Source: Hymenobacter aerophilus DSM 13606
Lineage (GTDB): Bacteria > Bacteroidota > Bacteroidia > Cytophagales > Hymenobacteraceae
Assembly (NCBI RefSeq): GCF_000382225.1
Contig: NZ_KB907819.1
Coordinates: forward strand, 17,654 to 81,653
Direction of reading: 5' to 3'
Length of the DNA: 64,000 nt
Positions 41,400 to 49,706 of the stretch are shown one piece after another. The position numbers and the translations under genes were made by a program. Below the pieces are notes generated by a model. The model had not been told where the DNA came from, made no database searches, and saw only the letters and a program-made list of their open reading frames with translations. Every line of letters starts with the position of its first letter. Position 1 is the first letter of the stretch.

Positions 41400-43934
41400 A
41401 TGAGTTCTCCCTACCATAAGATTCTTCCGGTTGCCGCCCTGGCTTTCACGCTGGGCACGGCCCCGCTCACCACGGCCCTGGGCCAGGTTGCCGCGCCGGC
41501 GGCCGTTGGCACGGCCGACGAACCCCAGCGCTACACGCTGGGCGGTATCACCATCAGCGGGGCCCGTTACCTCGACCCCAACACGCTCATTGGCCTTTCG
41601 GGGCTGAAGGTGGGCGACCCTATTACGATTCCGGGCGAGGAAATCGGGCAGGCCATCCGCCGGCTCTGGGACCAGGGCATTCTGGGGGATGTGAGCGTGA
41701 GCATTGCCCGTGTAGAAGGCACGCGCGTGTTCCTCGATTTCAACCTGAAAGAACGTCCCCGGCTCTCGAAGTTCGTGTTTGAGGGCATCAGCAAGGGCCA
41801 GGCCGAGGAGCTGAAAAACAAAATCAAGCTCATCCGGGGCAAGGTGGTAACCGACGCGCTGCTGAGCAACACCCGCTCGCAGGTGCGTAAGTTCTACACC
41901 AATAAGGGCTTCCTCGACACCAAAGTCAACATTGTGCAGCGGCCCGATTCGTCGCTGTCGAACAGCGTGGTGCTGGCCATCAATGTGGACAAGGGTGCCA
42001 AAGTCAAAATCAAGGAGATTGACTTTGTGGGCAACACGGCCTTCTCGGACAGCAAGCTGAAGGGCAAGTTCAAGAAAACCAAGGAGAAGAAATTCCCTAA
42101 GTTCTTCAACTCGGGTAAGTACCAGGCCAAGGAGTTTGCCGACGACAAGCAACTGCTGCTCGATTTCTATAACGCGCAGGGTTACCGCGACGCCACCATC
42201 GTGTCGGACTCGCTGACGCGCACCGGCGACGGGCTGAAGCTGACTGTGCGGGTGGATGAGGGGCCGAAGTACTACTTCCGCAACATCACCTGGAACGGTA
42301 ACTACCTCTACGACGACAAGACGCTGGCCTCGGTGCTGGGCATCAAGGAGGGCAGCGTGTACAGCAAGGAAACGCTCGACAAGCGCCTCAACTACAACCC
42401 CACCGGCCAGGACGTGACGTCGCTCTACATGAACGACGGCTACCTGTTCTTCCAGATTGAACCCGTGGAAACGCGGGTGGAGGGCGACTCCATCGATATT
42501 GAGATGCGCGTGAGCGAGGGCGTGCAGGCCCGGGTGAAGGAAGTGCGCATTGCGGGCAACACCAAAACCTCCGACCACGTGGTGCGCCGCACGCTCTACA
42601 CGCTGCCCGGCGACAAGTTCAGCCGCGAAAACCTGATTCGCAGCCAGCGCGAACTGGCCACGCTGGGCTACTTCGACCCCGAGAAAATCGGCATGAACCC
42701 CGTGCCCAACCAGGCCGACGGCACCGTGGACATCAACTACACGGTGGAGGAAAAGCCTTCCGACCAGATTACGCTTTCGGGCGGTTGGGGCGGCTACGCG
42801 GGCTTCATCGGCACGGTGGGTCTGGTGTTCAACAACTTCTCGCTGCGCAAAGCCGCGACGCTGAAGAACTGGACGCCCGTACCGGCCGGCGACGGCCAGC
42901 GCCTCTCGCTGAACGTGCAGGCCAACGGCCCGCAGTACCAGGCTTACTCGTTCTCGTTCACCGAGCCCTGGCTGGGCGGGCGCAAGCCCAACTCGCTGTC
43001 GGTTAGTCTGACCAAAACCGTGTTCCGCAACGGCAGCAGCTTCGATATTAACTCGGGCTCGCTGAAAACCAACGGCGCGAGCGTGGCCCTGGGCCGCCGC
43101 CTGCGCTGGCCCGACGACTTCTTCACACTCAGCAACGCGCTGTCGGTGACGCAGTACAAGCTCAACAACTACGGCAGCCTGGGCCGCGAGTATTTCCCGA
43201 CCGGCACCGGCAACGCCACCAACCTCACGCTCAACACCACGCTGGCGCGTAACAGCATCGACGCCCCCACCTTTACGCGGCGCGGCTCCTCGCTGGCGCT
43301 GAGCGTAAACCTGACGCCGCCTTACTCGCTGTTCCCGGGTTCGCACCCGAACGTGGTGGAGTGGGTCGAGTTCCACAAGTGGATGTTTGATGCCTCGTGG
43401 TTTACGCCGGTGGTGGGCAAGCTCGTGCTCAACACGCGGGCGCACTTCGGCTTCATCGGCAGCTACAACAGCAGCCGCCCCATCGGGCCGTTCGAGCGGT
43501 TCAAGCTGGGCGGTTCGGGCCTGGGCTACGGCGGCTCTACCAACTTCATTGCCGGCACCGAGTACATTGGCCTGCGCGGCTACGAAGACCCTAACCAAAG
43601 CACGTCGTTGCCAGCTTCGCGGAATGAGTCGTCGGGCGGGGTAGTGTACAATAAATTCGTGATGGAAATGCGTTATCCTGTCAGCCTCAACCCGGCGGCG
43701 ACGGTGTACGTGCTCGGCTTCGCTGAGGCCGGTAACTCCTTCGAAAACTACAGCAACTACAGCCCTTACAAACTCTATCGTTCGGCCGGCGTTGGTGCCC
43801 GCGTATTCATGTCGGCATTCGGTTTGCTAGGCTTCGACTACGGCTGGGGCTTCGACCAGGTGCCGCGCGTAGCGGGCGGGTCGGCCCAGAAGAACGGTAT
43901 CTTCCACTTCATCATCGGCCAGCAGATTCGGTAG
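41400..43934 (+). CDS. bamA: Outer membrane protein assembly factor BamA
   Basis: An 844-residue Omp85 protein: signal peptide (about 1-30), five POTRA repeats to about residue 440 (the first, TLGGITISGARYLDPNTLIGLSGLKVGD, is clear; another is KVKIKEIDFVGNTAFSDSKLKGKF), then the 16-stranded barrel with the surface-loop GGSGLGYGG region and IGLRGYED (the conserved RGY/F motif), ending FHFIIGQQIR. It inserts beta-barrel proteins into the outer membrane. It sits between uppS and two ompH/Skp genes, the standard Bacteroidota order, which couples barrel insertion with its periplasmic chaperones. Confidence 0.95.
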   Translation: MSSPYHKILPVAALAFTLGTAPLTTALGQVAAPAAVGTADEPQRYTLGGITISGARYLDPNTLIGLSGLKVGDPITIPGEEIGQAIRRLWDQGILGDVSVSIARVEGTRVFLDFNLKERPRLSKFVFEGISKGQAEELKNKIKLIRGKVVTDALLSNTRSQVRKFYTNKGFLDTKVNIVQRPDSSLSNSVVLAINVDKGAKVKIKEIDFVGNTAFSDSKLKGKFKKTKEKKFPKFFNSGKYQAKEFADDKQLLLDFYNAQGYRDATIVSDSLTRTGDGLKLTVRVDEGPKYYFRNITWNGNYLYDDKTLASVLGIKEGSVYSKETLDKRLNYNPTGQDVTSLYMNDGYLFFQIEPVETRVEGDSIDIEMRVSEGVQARVKEVRIAGNTKTSDHVVRRTLYTLPGDKFSRENLIRSQRELATLGYFDPEKIGMNPVPNQADGTVDINYTVEEKPSDQITLSGGWGGYAGFIGTVGLVFNNFSLRKAATLKNWTPVPAGDGQRLSLNVQANGPQYQAYSFSFTEPWLGGRKPNSLSVSLTKTVFRNGSSFDINSGSLKTNGASVALGRRLRWPDDFFTLSNALSVTQYKLNNYGSLGREYFPTGTGNATNLTLNTTLARNSIDAPTFTRRGSSLALSVNLTPPYSLFPGSHPNVVEWVEFHKWMFDASWFTPVVGKLVLNTRAHFGFIGSYNSSRPIGPFERFKLGGSGLGYGGSTNFIAGTEYIGLRGYEDPNQSTSLPASRNESSGGVVYNKFVMEMRYPVSLNPAATVYVLGFAEAGNSFENYSNYSPYKLYRSAGVGARVFMSAFGLLGFDYGWGFDQVPRVAGGSAQKNGIFHFIIGQQIR

Positions 43935-43976
43935 CGCCACTGGTGGGCGGGCCGCGGCCACCACTTTTCCAGCAGC

Positions 43977-44648
43977 ATGAACCAGTTAGTTTTCCGCGTT
44001 GCCAGTGTTTTGGCCCTGTTGTTGGTAATGGTGGGTGCCCCCGCGGCGCAGGCCCAGAAGTTTGGCTACGTCGATTCCGAGTTCATTCTCGAAAAGATGC
44101 CGGCCTACCGACAGGCGCAGCAGGAGCTGAATACGTTGGCCGCCAACTGGCAGCGCGACCTGGAAACCCAGAAAGCGGAACTCGACAAGCTGCACCGGAA
44201 TTATCAGGCCGAAGAAGTGGTTCTGACAGAGGCCACTAAGAAAAAACGTCAGGACGAGATTCTGGCCAAGGAACTGGAAATCAAAACCAACACCAACAAG
44301 ATTTTCGGCTTCGAAGGGCAGCTGTTCCGCAAACGGCAGGAACTGACCAAGCCGGTACAGGATGTGGTGTTTGAGGCCATTGAGAAAGTGGCCAAGAAAA
44401 AGCAGCTCGCCATCGTGTTCGACAAAGCCGGCGACCTGACCATGCTCTACACCAACCCCGTGCACGACTACACCGAGTTTGTGCTCGAGGAACTGGGCCT
44501 GGCTTCGCCCGAAGCCAACCAGCCCGGCCCGAAAGGCCCGGTGAAAACCGTTACGCCGCCCGTTACCCCGGCCGGCGATGCGCCCACGGCCGACGACGAG
44601 CCGGCCCCGCGCCGGCCCGCCGCGCGCCCGGCCGTTCGAAAGAAGTAA
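43977..44648 (+). CDS. OmpH/Skp-family periplasmic chaperone (first)
   Basis: A 223-residue protein with a signal peptide (about 1-26, ending AAQAQ), then the OmpH start KFGYVDSEFILEKMPAYRQAQQEL and a long helical coiled-coil (about 45-150) that forms the tentacles of Skp, closed by the small beta part (LAIVFDKAGDLTMLYTNPVHDYTEFVLEELG). The last 45 residues are a Pro/Ala/Arg-rich tail absent from E. coli Skp. It should hold unfolded outer-membrane proteins for BamA, encoded 42 bp upstream. Confidence 0.9.
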   Translation: MNQLVFRVASVLALLLVMVGAPAAQAQKFGYVDSEFILEKMPAYRQAQQELNTLAANWQRDLETQKAELDKLHRNYQAEEVVLTEATKKKRQDEILAKELEIKTNTNKIFGFEGQLFRKRQELTKPVQDVVFEAIEKVAKKKQLAIVFDKAGDLTMLYTNPVHDYTEFVLEELGLASPEANQPGPKGPVKTVTPPVTPAGDAPTADDEPAPRRPAARPAVRKK

Positions 44649-44653
44649 CTTTG
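44646..44653 (+). promoter_or_regulatory. -7 element overlapping the first ompH stop
   Basis: TAACTTTG matches TAnnTTTG exactly; its TAA is the stop codon of the first ompH gene. It lies 32 nt before the second ompH start, so it may give that gene its own promoter inside the operon. No -33 match. Confidence 0.45.
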
Positions 44654-44685
44654 TGTATTCAACCTTCCGAATTTTCCCTTTTTTG

Positions 44686-45318
44686 ATGACGACCACCATG
44701 AACAAAATCCGCGTTGCGCTGGCCATTGCCGCCCTCACCTTCACTACGGCTACCGCTTCGATGGCCCAGGCGCCGCTGAAAATCGGCTACACCAGCGTGG
44801 AGTACGTGCTGAGCCAGATGCCCGAAAGCAAGCAGATTGAGTCGCAGCTGAAAGACTACAGCACCCAGCTCAAAAACCAGCTCGACACCAAGTACGCCGA
44901 GTACCAGACCAAGGGCGAGGCCTTCCAGAAGGGCGCCGCCACCATGCCCGACCCGGTGCGTGCCGACAAGCAAAAGGAGCTGCAGAACCTGCAGCAGTCG
45001 ATCCAAGAGTTCCAGCAGAACGCCGAAAACTCGTTGCAGCAGAAGCAGCAGACCCTGCTCAAGCCCGCCCTCGACAAGCTCCAGCAGACCATTGATGCCG
45101 TAGCCACCGAAAACGGCTACACCTACGTTCTGAACTCGGATGGCGCCAGCCCGGTGCTGCTGCACGGCCCCAAGGATGGCGACATTTCGGATCTGGTGCT
45201 GAAGAAAATGGGCATTACGCCCGGCGCCGCCGCCGCCACCAAAGTAACTACCCCGGCTGCTCCGGCTCCTTCGGCCGTGCCCGCCGCCACCAAAACGAAA
45301 ACCAAAACCAAGAAGTAA
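44686..45318 (+). CDS. OmpH/Skp-family periplasmic chaperone (second)
   Basis: A 210-residue paralogue of the preceding gene. A second ATG at 44698 (MNKIRVALAIAALTF) may be the true start. The signal peptide ends at ASMAQ, followed by KIGYTSVEYVLSQMPESKQIESQLKDY, a coiled-coil rich in Gln/Lys to about residue 145 and the Skp-type C-terminal fold (YTYVLNSDGASPVLLHGPKDGDISDLVLKKMG). The tail is Ala/Pro/Thr then (KT)n-KK. It likely forms homo- or hetero-trimers with the first OmpH; two copies are usual in Bacteroidota. Confidence 0.9.
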   Translation: MTTTMNKIRVALAIAALTFTTATASMAQAPLKIGYTSVEYVLSQMPESKQIESQLKDYSTQLKNQLDTKYAEYQTKGEAFQKGAATMPDPVRADKQKELQNLQQSIQEFQQNAENSLQQKQQTLLKPALDKLQQTIDAVATENGYTYVLNSDGASPVLLHGPKDGDISDLVLKKMGITPGAAAATKVTTPAAPAPSAVPAATKTKTKTKK

Positions 45319-45352
45319 GCGCTTCGGCGCCTTATCTTACGGCTTTACCGGC

Positions 45353-45378
45353 GCAGCCGGGGCATTTGCCCCGGCTGC
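45353..45378 (+). terminator. Hairpin after the ompH genes
   Basis: A perfect 11-bp stem (45353-45363 with 45368-45378) with loop ATTT, 34 bp after the second ompH stop. It probably ends the bamA-ompH transcript, though only a short T-run follows. Confidence 0.5.
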
Positions 45379-45447
45379 TGCTGTTTGCCGCCGCCCCGCA
45401 TCAGGGCGGTAATTCCGCCGGCTCCCGGCCACTCACTACGTTGCGCT

Positions 45448-46566
45448 ATGGCAGAACTGGAAGACGAATTTCCGCCGCACCACACCCATCCGGCCGCCTC
45501 TACCGGCCTGCCGGCCAACGAATCGGCTGAAGATGACGAGGACGACAGCGAAGGGGGCGACGAGCTCTATGAGCACCACCGCATTCAGGCCAACCGCAAG
45601 CAGGAGTTGCTGCGGCTGGATAAGTTTCTGCTCCTGCGCATCCCTAAAACCTCGCGTACCCGCATCCAAAACGCTATTCTGGCTGGGGCAGTGCAGGTAA
45701 ACGAGCGGGCCGTCAAGTCCAACTACCGCGTCAAGCCCCTCGACGTGATAACGGTGACGCTGCCCGAGCCCCCCCGCGAGTTCAAGGTGATGCCCGAACC
45801 CATGGACCTCGACATCCGCTACGAGGACCCGGAGTTGCTGCTGGTGAACAAGCCGGCCGGGCTGGTGGTGCACCCTGCGTTCGGGCACTGGGAGGGCACG
45901 CTGGTGAACGGACTAGCGCACCACCTGGCTAACCTGCCCACCGGCCGCAACGGCGAAGTGCGCCCCGGCCTGGTCCACCGCATCGATAAGGACACCTCGG
46001 GGCTGCTGGTTATCGGCAAGTCGGAGTACGCCATGACGTACCTGTCGAACCAATTTTTTCACCATACTATTGAGCGCACCTATTTGGCGCTGGTGTGGGG
46101 CGTGCCTGCCGAGGCGCAGGGCACCATCCGCACCAATATCGGCCGTAGCATCAAGGACCGCAAAGTGCAGGCCGTGTTTCCGTTTGAGGGCGACTACGGG
46201 CGCACGGCCGTTACGCACTACAAGGTGCTGCAGAGCTTCGGGCAGGTGGCGCTGGTGCAGTGCAACCTCGAAACCGGCCGCACCCACCAGATTCGGGTGC
46301 ACATGAAGCACATCGGCCACCCGCTGTTCGGCGACACCACCTACGGCGGCGACCGGGTGGTGTACGGGCAGCGCATGGGGGCCTACAAGGTCTTTTCCGA
46401 GAAGGTGCTGGCCCTGATGCCCCGGCAGGCCCTGCATGCCAAGTCGCTGGGCTTCGAGCACCCCATCAGCCGCGAGTTCATGCAATTTGAAGCCGAGCTG
46501 CCCGCCGATTTTGCCACCGTGCTGGAAATGTGGGAGCAGTACGCCGGGCAGCAGGACGCGGGCTAA
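45448..46566 (+). CDS. RluA/RluD-family rRNA pseudouridine synthase
   Basis: A 372-residue enzyme. An acidic N-terminal extension (about 1-50, with EDDEDDSEGGDE) precedes an S4 RNA-binding domain (about 54-105, LRLDKFLLLRIPKTSRTRIQNAI). The pseudouridine synthase domain follows, with catalytic D180 in LVHRIDKDTSGLL and ETGRTHQIRVHMKHIGHPLFGD. This matches the RluD type, which modifies 23S rRNA helix 69. The ATG at 45448 gives the acidic start; an upstream in-frame start at 45385 is less likely. The acidic extension is larger than in E. coli RluD. Confidence 0.92.
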   Translation: MAELEDEFPPHHTHPAASTGLPANESAEDDEDDSEGGDELYEHHRIQANRKQELLRLDKFLLLRIPKTSRTRIQNAILAGAVQVNERAVKSNYRVKPLDVITVTLPEPPREFKVMPEPMDLDIRYEDPELLLVNKPAGLVVHPAFGHWEGTLVNGLAHHLANLPTGRNGEVRPGLVHRIDKDTSGLLVIGKSEYAMTYLSNQFFHHTIERTYLALVWGVPAEAQGTIRTNIGRSIKDRKVQAVFPFEGDYGRTAVTHYKVLQSFGQVALVQCNLETGRTHQIRVHMKHIGHPLFGDTTYGGDRVVYGQRMGAYKVFSEKVLALMPRQALHAKSLGFEHPISREFMQFEAELPADFATVLEMWEQYAGQQDAG

Positions 46567-46585
46567 CTATCTGCAACCAGCCACA

Positions 46586-46620
46586 AAAAAAGCCCGCTAC
46601 CAAAGTAGCGGGCTTTTTAT
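46586..46620. terminator. Bidirectional intrinsic terminator
   Basis: A perfect 10-bp stem (46591-46600 with 46605-46614), loop CAAA, A-run before and T-run after. It serves the convergent rluD-like gene and the TPR gene. Confidence 0.9.
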
Positions 46621-46650
46621 TATCATTCCTGCAAGCAGGACACGGAACGC

Positions 46651-48270
46651 TTACTTGCGGCGAGCCGGAGCCTTGGCGGGCTTAGTGATGGCGTCGATGG
46701 CGGTTTTGGCCTGCTCATCGGCGGGGTTCAGCACCAGCGCCTGCTGCCAGTAGGGGAGCGAAGCAGTTTTGTCGCCCTTCTGGTAGTAATAGTAGCCCAG
46801 GTACTTATTGGCTTCCACCAGACCTGACTTGTAGCTCTCGGGCTTGTCGGAGGCGTTGGCCATCTTGATGTACTCCTCGTAGTAAGGCTTCGCCAGACCC
46901 TTCTTCGAGTCGGGGTCGAGGTTGGCGTTAGCACGGGCACGCATCTGGTAGCCGGGTACGTACTCGGGGCGCTCCTTCAGCAGCACGCCGTAGAGGCTGT
47001 CGGCAGGCATGTACTGCTCGTTCTGCTCGTAAGCGCGGGCCAGGTACACCTTGTCGGTCAGCTCGCCACCATTGTTCTCCTGCATCATCTGCCGGTAGGT
47101 AGCAATGGCCTTGGGGTAGTCCTTGGCGGCCAGGTAGGCCTTGGCCAGCTCCTTGCGCAGCTCGGTAGCCTTCTTGGGGTCCGCCTTGATGGCGGCATCC
47201 ACCAGCGCGGCGCCCTCGGCCGTTTTGCCGCCCTTGATCAGCATCTTGCCGTAGTACACGTTGTCCTCCGGAATCAGCTTGTCCTGGGCCTTGGCCACGG
47301 TCATGTACTGCTGCATGGCGGCAATGGCCTCATCATTTTTGCCCATCTCGTACAGCGAGTAGGCCTTGATGCGGTTCATGGCGAGGTTGTTGGGGTCGGC
47401 GGCCAGCACCTTGTCAATTTCCACCATGGCCTCGGGGTACTTCTCCGTCAGGTACAGGAAAGCTGCGTTCTTGGCCGTGGTTTCGGTCGATTTCTCGGCC
47501 AGCGAGGTGTACTTCTGGAACTGGGCCAGCGCGTCGTCGTAACGACCGGCGAAGTAGTAGGTCTCGGCCAGCGAGTTGTAGGCCGGGGCGTAGTTCGGGT
47601 CGATGCTGATGGCCTTTTCGAAGTTCTCCTTGGCCAAATTGTAGTTGCGCGAGCGGAGGCTGAGCTGGCCGCGGCGTACGTAGGCCTGCACGTTGTTCGG
47701 GTCGCCGGTGTTGGCGCGCTCGTAGCTGTTCATGGCCTCGCCACCGCCCGTCTCCATCTTCTGATACAGGTCACCGCGGGCAATCATCAGCGCCGGGTCG
47801 TCTTTGCCGGTTTTGGCGGCGAATTTCTCGCCTTCCTTCACGTACTCCAACGCCTTGCTGACGTCCTTGGTGCCCGACTCGGCGTAGGCCTGAGCAATCA
47901 TGGTGTACACGCCCAGGTCCTTGCCCTTCGAGGCCTTCACGGCGTCGTCGAACTTGGCCTGCGCCTCGGCGGCGTTGCCTTTCGCCAGCGCGGCACGGCC
48001 GGCGGCAATCATGGTCATCGGCTCCTTCTTATCGTAGCTGACGCGGTTGAAGTAGTAAGCAGCCGAATCGGGCATTTCGCGCATCTGATACAGGCGGCCC
48101 AACTGAAACGAGGTTTCGTTGGACTGGCCCTGCCGAAGAAGCGTAGACCGGGCTTCGTTGTAGCGCTCCATTTGCAGCGCCTTGTCCACGGCCGTATTCT
48201 GGGCCAGGGCGGCGGTGCCGGAAACCGATAAAGCAGCGAGGAGCGTGAGCTTCCAGGGCTTAATGTTCAT
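46651..48270 (-). CDS. Periplasmic TPR-repeat protein, last gene of the Ton operon
   Basis: A 539-residue protein with a signal peptide (about 1-23, ending AALAQ) followed by tetratricopeptide repeats over almost all its length; clear units are NVQAYVRRGQLSLRSRNYNLAKENFEKAISIDPNYAPAYNSLAETYYFAGRYDDAL in adjacent positions (about 195-255). It ends in a basic KAPARRK tail. TPR arrays bind other proteins, so it may scaffold an envelope complex. It follows the PstS-like gene by 33 bp, at the end of the exbB-exbD-exbD-tonB-tonB series, pointing to a link with the Ton system, which is inference. Confidence 0.85.
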   Translation of the reverse strand: MNIKPWKLTLLAALSVSGTAALAQNTAVDKALQMERYNEARSTLLRQGQSNETSFQLGRLYQMREMPDSAAYYFNRVSYDKKEPMTMIAAGRAALAKGNAAEAQAKFDDAVKASKGKDLGVYTMIAQAYAESGTKDVSKALEYVKEGEKFAAKTGKDDPALMIARGDLYQKMETGGGEAMNSYERANTGDPNNVQAYVRRGQLSLRSRNYNLAKENFEKAISIDPNYAPAYNSLAETYYFAGRYDDALAQFQKYTSLAEKSTETTAKNAAFLYLTEKYPEAMVEIDKVLAADPNNLAMNRIKAYSLYEMGKNDEAIAAMQQYMTVAKAQDKLIPEDNVYYGKMLIKGGKTAEGAALVDAAIKADPKKATELRKELAKAYLAAKDYPKAIATYRQMMQENNGGELTDKVYLARAYEQNEQYMPADSLYGVLLKERPEYVPGYQMRARANANLDPDSKKGLAKPYYEEYIKMANASDKPESYKSGLVEANKYLGYYYYQKGDKTASLPYWQQALVLNPADEQAKTAIDAITKPAKAPARRK

Positions 48271-48303
48271 AAGAGAAAGGTTTGGTGTAGGGTAAGGAAA
48301 AAA

Positions 48304-49260
48304 TTAGTTCGATTTCACGTCAATGATACGAACTTGGCCGGTGGCGGGCATCAAGCCCGACTTGAGCATAATGAGCTGGCCCTTGTTGCCTGCCACGAAA
48401 GATGCAAAACCGGTGCCAAGACCGGCGCGGGCCTCGCGGCTGATAACATACAGCTCGCGCCGCAGCGGATACGTTTTCTGGGCCAGGTACGCCTGGTAAG
48501 GCTGCACGTAGTCGTCGGGGGTGCTGTTGGCGGCTTTGGCGCTGATGCCCGCTACACGCACCCGGCCGAGCAGTTTCTGTACGCCCTTATCGTCGCGGTC
48601 CGAAATCCAGTTCACGCCAATTACGCCAATGGCATTCGGATGACTGGCAACGTAATCAAGCAGGGCCGGGTTCGACTCAGAAGCAAAAATGCCTTTGGCC
48701 AGTGCCGTGCCCCGCGTGATGGAATCCTGCACAAAACGGGCCGTGCTGGAGTTGTTGTTATCGAAAACGGCCGTAATCTCGCCCTGCTTGTTGCCGGGGC
48801 TAAGCTGGTTCCACTGCTTGAGCTGGCCCGTGAAAATGCCGCGCAGCTGCGCCGTAGTCAGCAGCGAATCGGGGTTGCTGGGGTGCAGGATGATGGCCAC
48901 GCCATCGACGCCGATGCGGATAGCGCGGGGTTCTATCTGGATGCTTTTGAAACGGGCCTTCTCCGCGTCCGTCAGCTGGCGCGATACCACGGCCAGCCGG
49001 ATGCTGTCATCCAGAAAAGCCTGCATTACGTCACGCTCGGGCTGGTACTGGGCCCGAATCTGCGCGGCCGGGTACAGCTTCTGGAACGTATCGACCTCCG
49101 ACTTGATAATAGGAGCGAAGGTTTCATCAACCCCGATGCTGATAGCGCCGCTGGTCGGCGTATCGATGGCAGCCGACGACTTGTTGCCGCCGTTGCAACC
49201 CGCCAGCCCCAGGGCTCCGAGCATACCGGCCGTCAGGCCCATCAGGATGCTATGCTTCAT
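48304..49260 (-). CDS. PstS-like substrate-binding lipoprotein
   Basis: A 318-residue lipoprotein started at the ATG at 49260: signal MKHSILMGLTAGMLGALGLAGC (cysteine at 22). The mature part is a periplasmic phosphate-binding-like fold (ISIGVDETFAPIIKSEVDTFQKLYP, later GVDGVAIILHPSNPDSLLTTAQLRGIFTGQLKQW and NSSTARFVQDSI). No pstC, pstA or pstB genes are near; instead it sits after two tonB genes and overlaps the small membrane protein gene by 11 nt. It may bind phosphate or another anion for a role unrelated to an ABC importer. An in-frame start at 49299 is possible but would overlap more. Confidence 0.85.
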   Translation of the reverse strand: MKHSILMGLTAGMLGALGLAGCNGGNKSSAAIDTPTSGAISIGVDETFAPIIKSEVDTFQKLYPAAQIRAQYQPERDVMQAFLDDSIRLAVVSRQLTDAEKARFKSIQIEPRAIRIGVDGVAIILHPSNPDSLLTTAQLRGIFTGQLKQWNQLSPGNKQGEITAVFDNNNSSTARFVQDSITRGTALAKGIFASESNPALLDYVASHPNAIGVIGVNWISDRDDKGVQKLLGRVRVAGISAKAANSTPDDYVQPYQAYLAQKTYPLRRELYVISREARAGLGTGFASFVAGNKGQLIMLKSGLMPATGQVRIIDVKSN

Positions 49261-49504
49261 GCCGGTCTTTTTTGAAGTATTGTTGGTAGGTGCGGACAAA
49301 TCTAACGATTCCGTAAAACACGAAGATGACTGCCAGCAGTTGGCGGGGCGTTTCGCCCAGGCGCAACATGCCGGCCGGCACCAGCCACAGGCTTACGCCC
49401 AGCGCGACGTAAAGCACGGCCATAAACAGGGTAAAATAGCGCACCAGGCCGGGCGACTGGCTGGGCCGGCTGAGGCGCTCGTGGGTAGGAGGCAGGTCGG
49501 ACAT
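49250..49504 (-). CDS. Small membrane protein in the Ton operon
   Basis: An 84-residue protein from the ATG at 49504 (MSDLPPTHERLSRPSQ). Two hydrophobic helices lie at about residues 22-44 (LVRYFTLFMAVLYVALGVSLWLV) and 52-72 (RQLLAVIFVFYGIVRFVRTY), with a basic C-terminus. I do not recognise a named family. Its end overlaps the PstS-like gene start by 11 nt, indicating translational coupling, and it follows the second tonB gene by 202 bp. A perfect -7 box lies upstream, so it may begin its own transcript with pstS and the TPR gene. Confidence 0.7.
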   Translation of the reverse strand: MSDLPPTHERLSRPSQSPGLVRYFTLFMAVLYVALGVSLWLVPAGMLRLGETPRQLLAVIFVFYGIVRFVRTYQQYFKKDRHEA

Positions 49505-49545
49505 GGCAATAAGTAAGGCAAGCCGGGGAAGACCCGGATAAGGAG

Positions 49546-49553
49546 CAAACGTA
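49546..49553 (-). promoter_or_regulatory. -7 element before the small membrane protein gene
   Basis: On the minus strand TACGTTTG, an exact TAnnTTTG match, 41 nt before the ATG at 49504. No -33 match at standard spacing. A GGCACCCAAC/GTTGGGTGCC stem (49613-49646) lies upstream in the gap after the second tonB. Confidence 0.45.
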
Positions 49554-49706
49554 AAAATAGCCGCTTTTTGTTCGGTTGCCCCGGCAGCCCCTAGGCCGCC
49601 GACAGAAACGAAGGCACCCAACCGGATATTTCACCAGTTGGGTGCCGACGGCAAAAAAGCAGCGTTAGCGGGCTTGGGTCCGGCCGCAAGGCGCGACCAG
49701 GGGCTT

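Noticed and set aside
41379..43598. Open frame of 739 codons opposite bamA
   Set aside because: Antisense shadow. The plus strand shows POTRA repeats and the barrel.
48304..49260. A standard Pst phosphate importer operon
   Set aside because: No pstC, pstA, pstB or phoU is adjacent; the neighbours belong to the Ton cluster.
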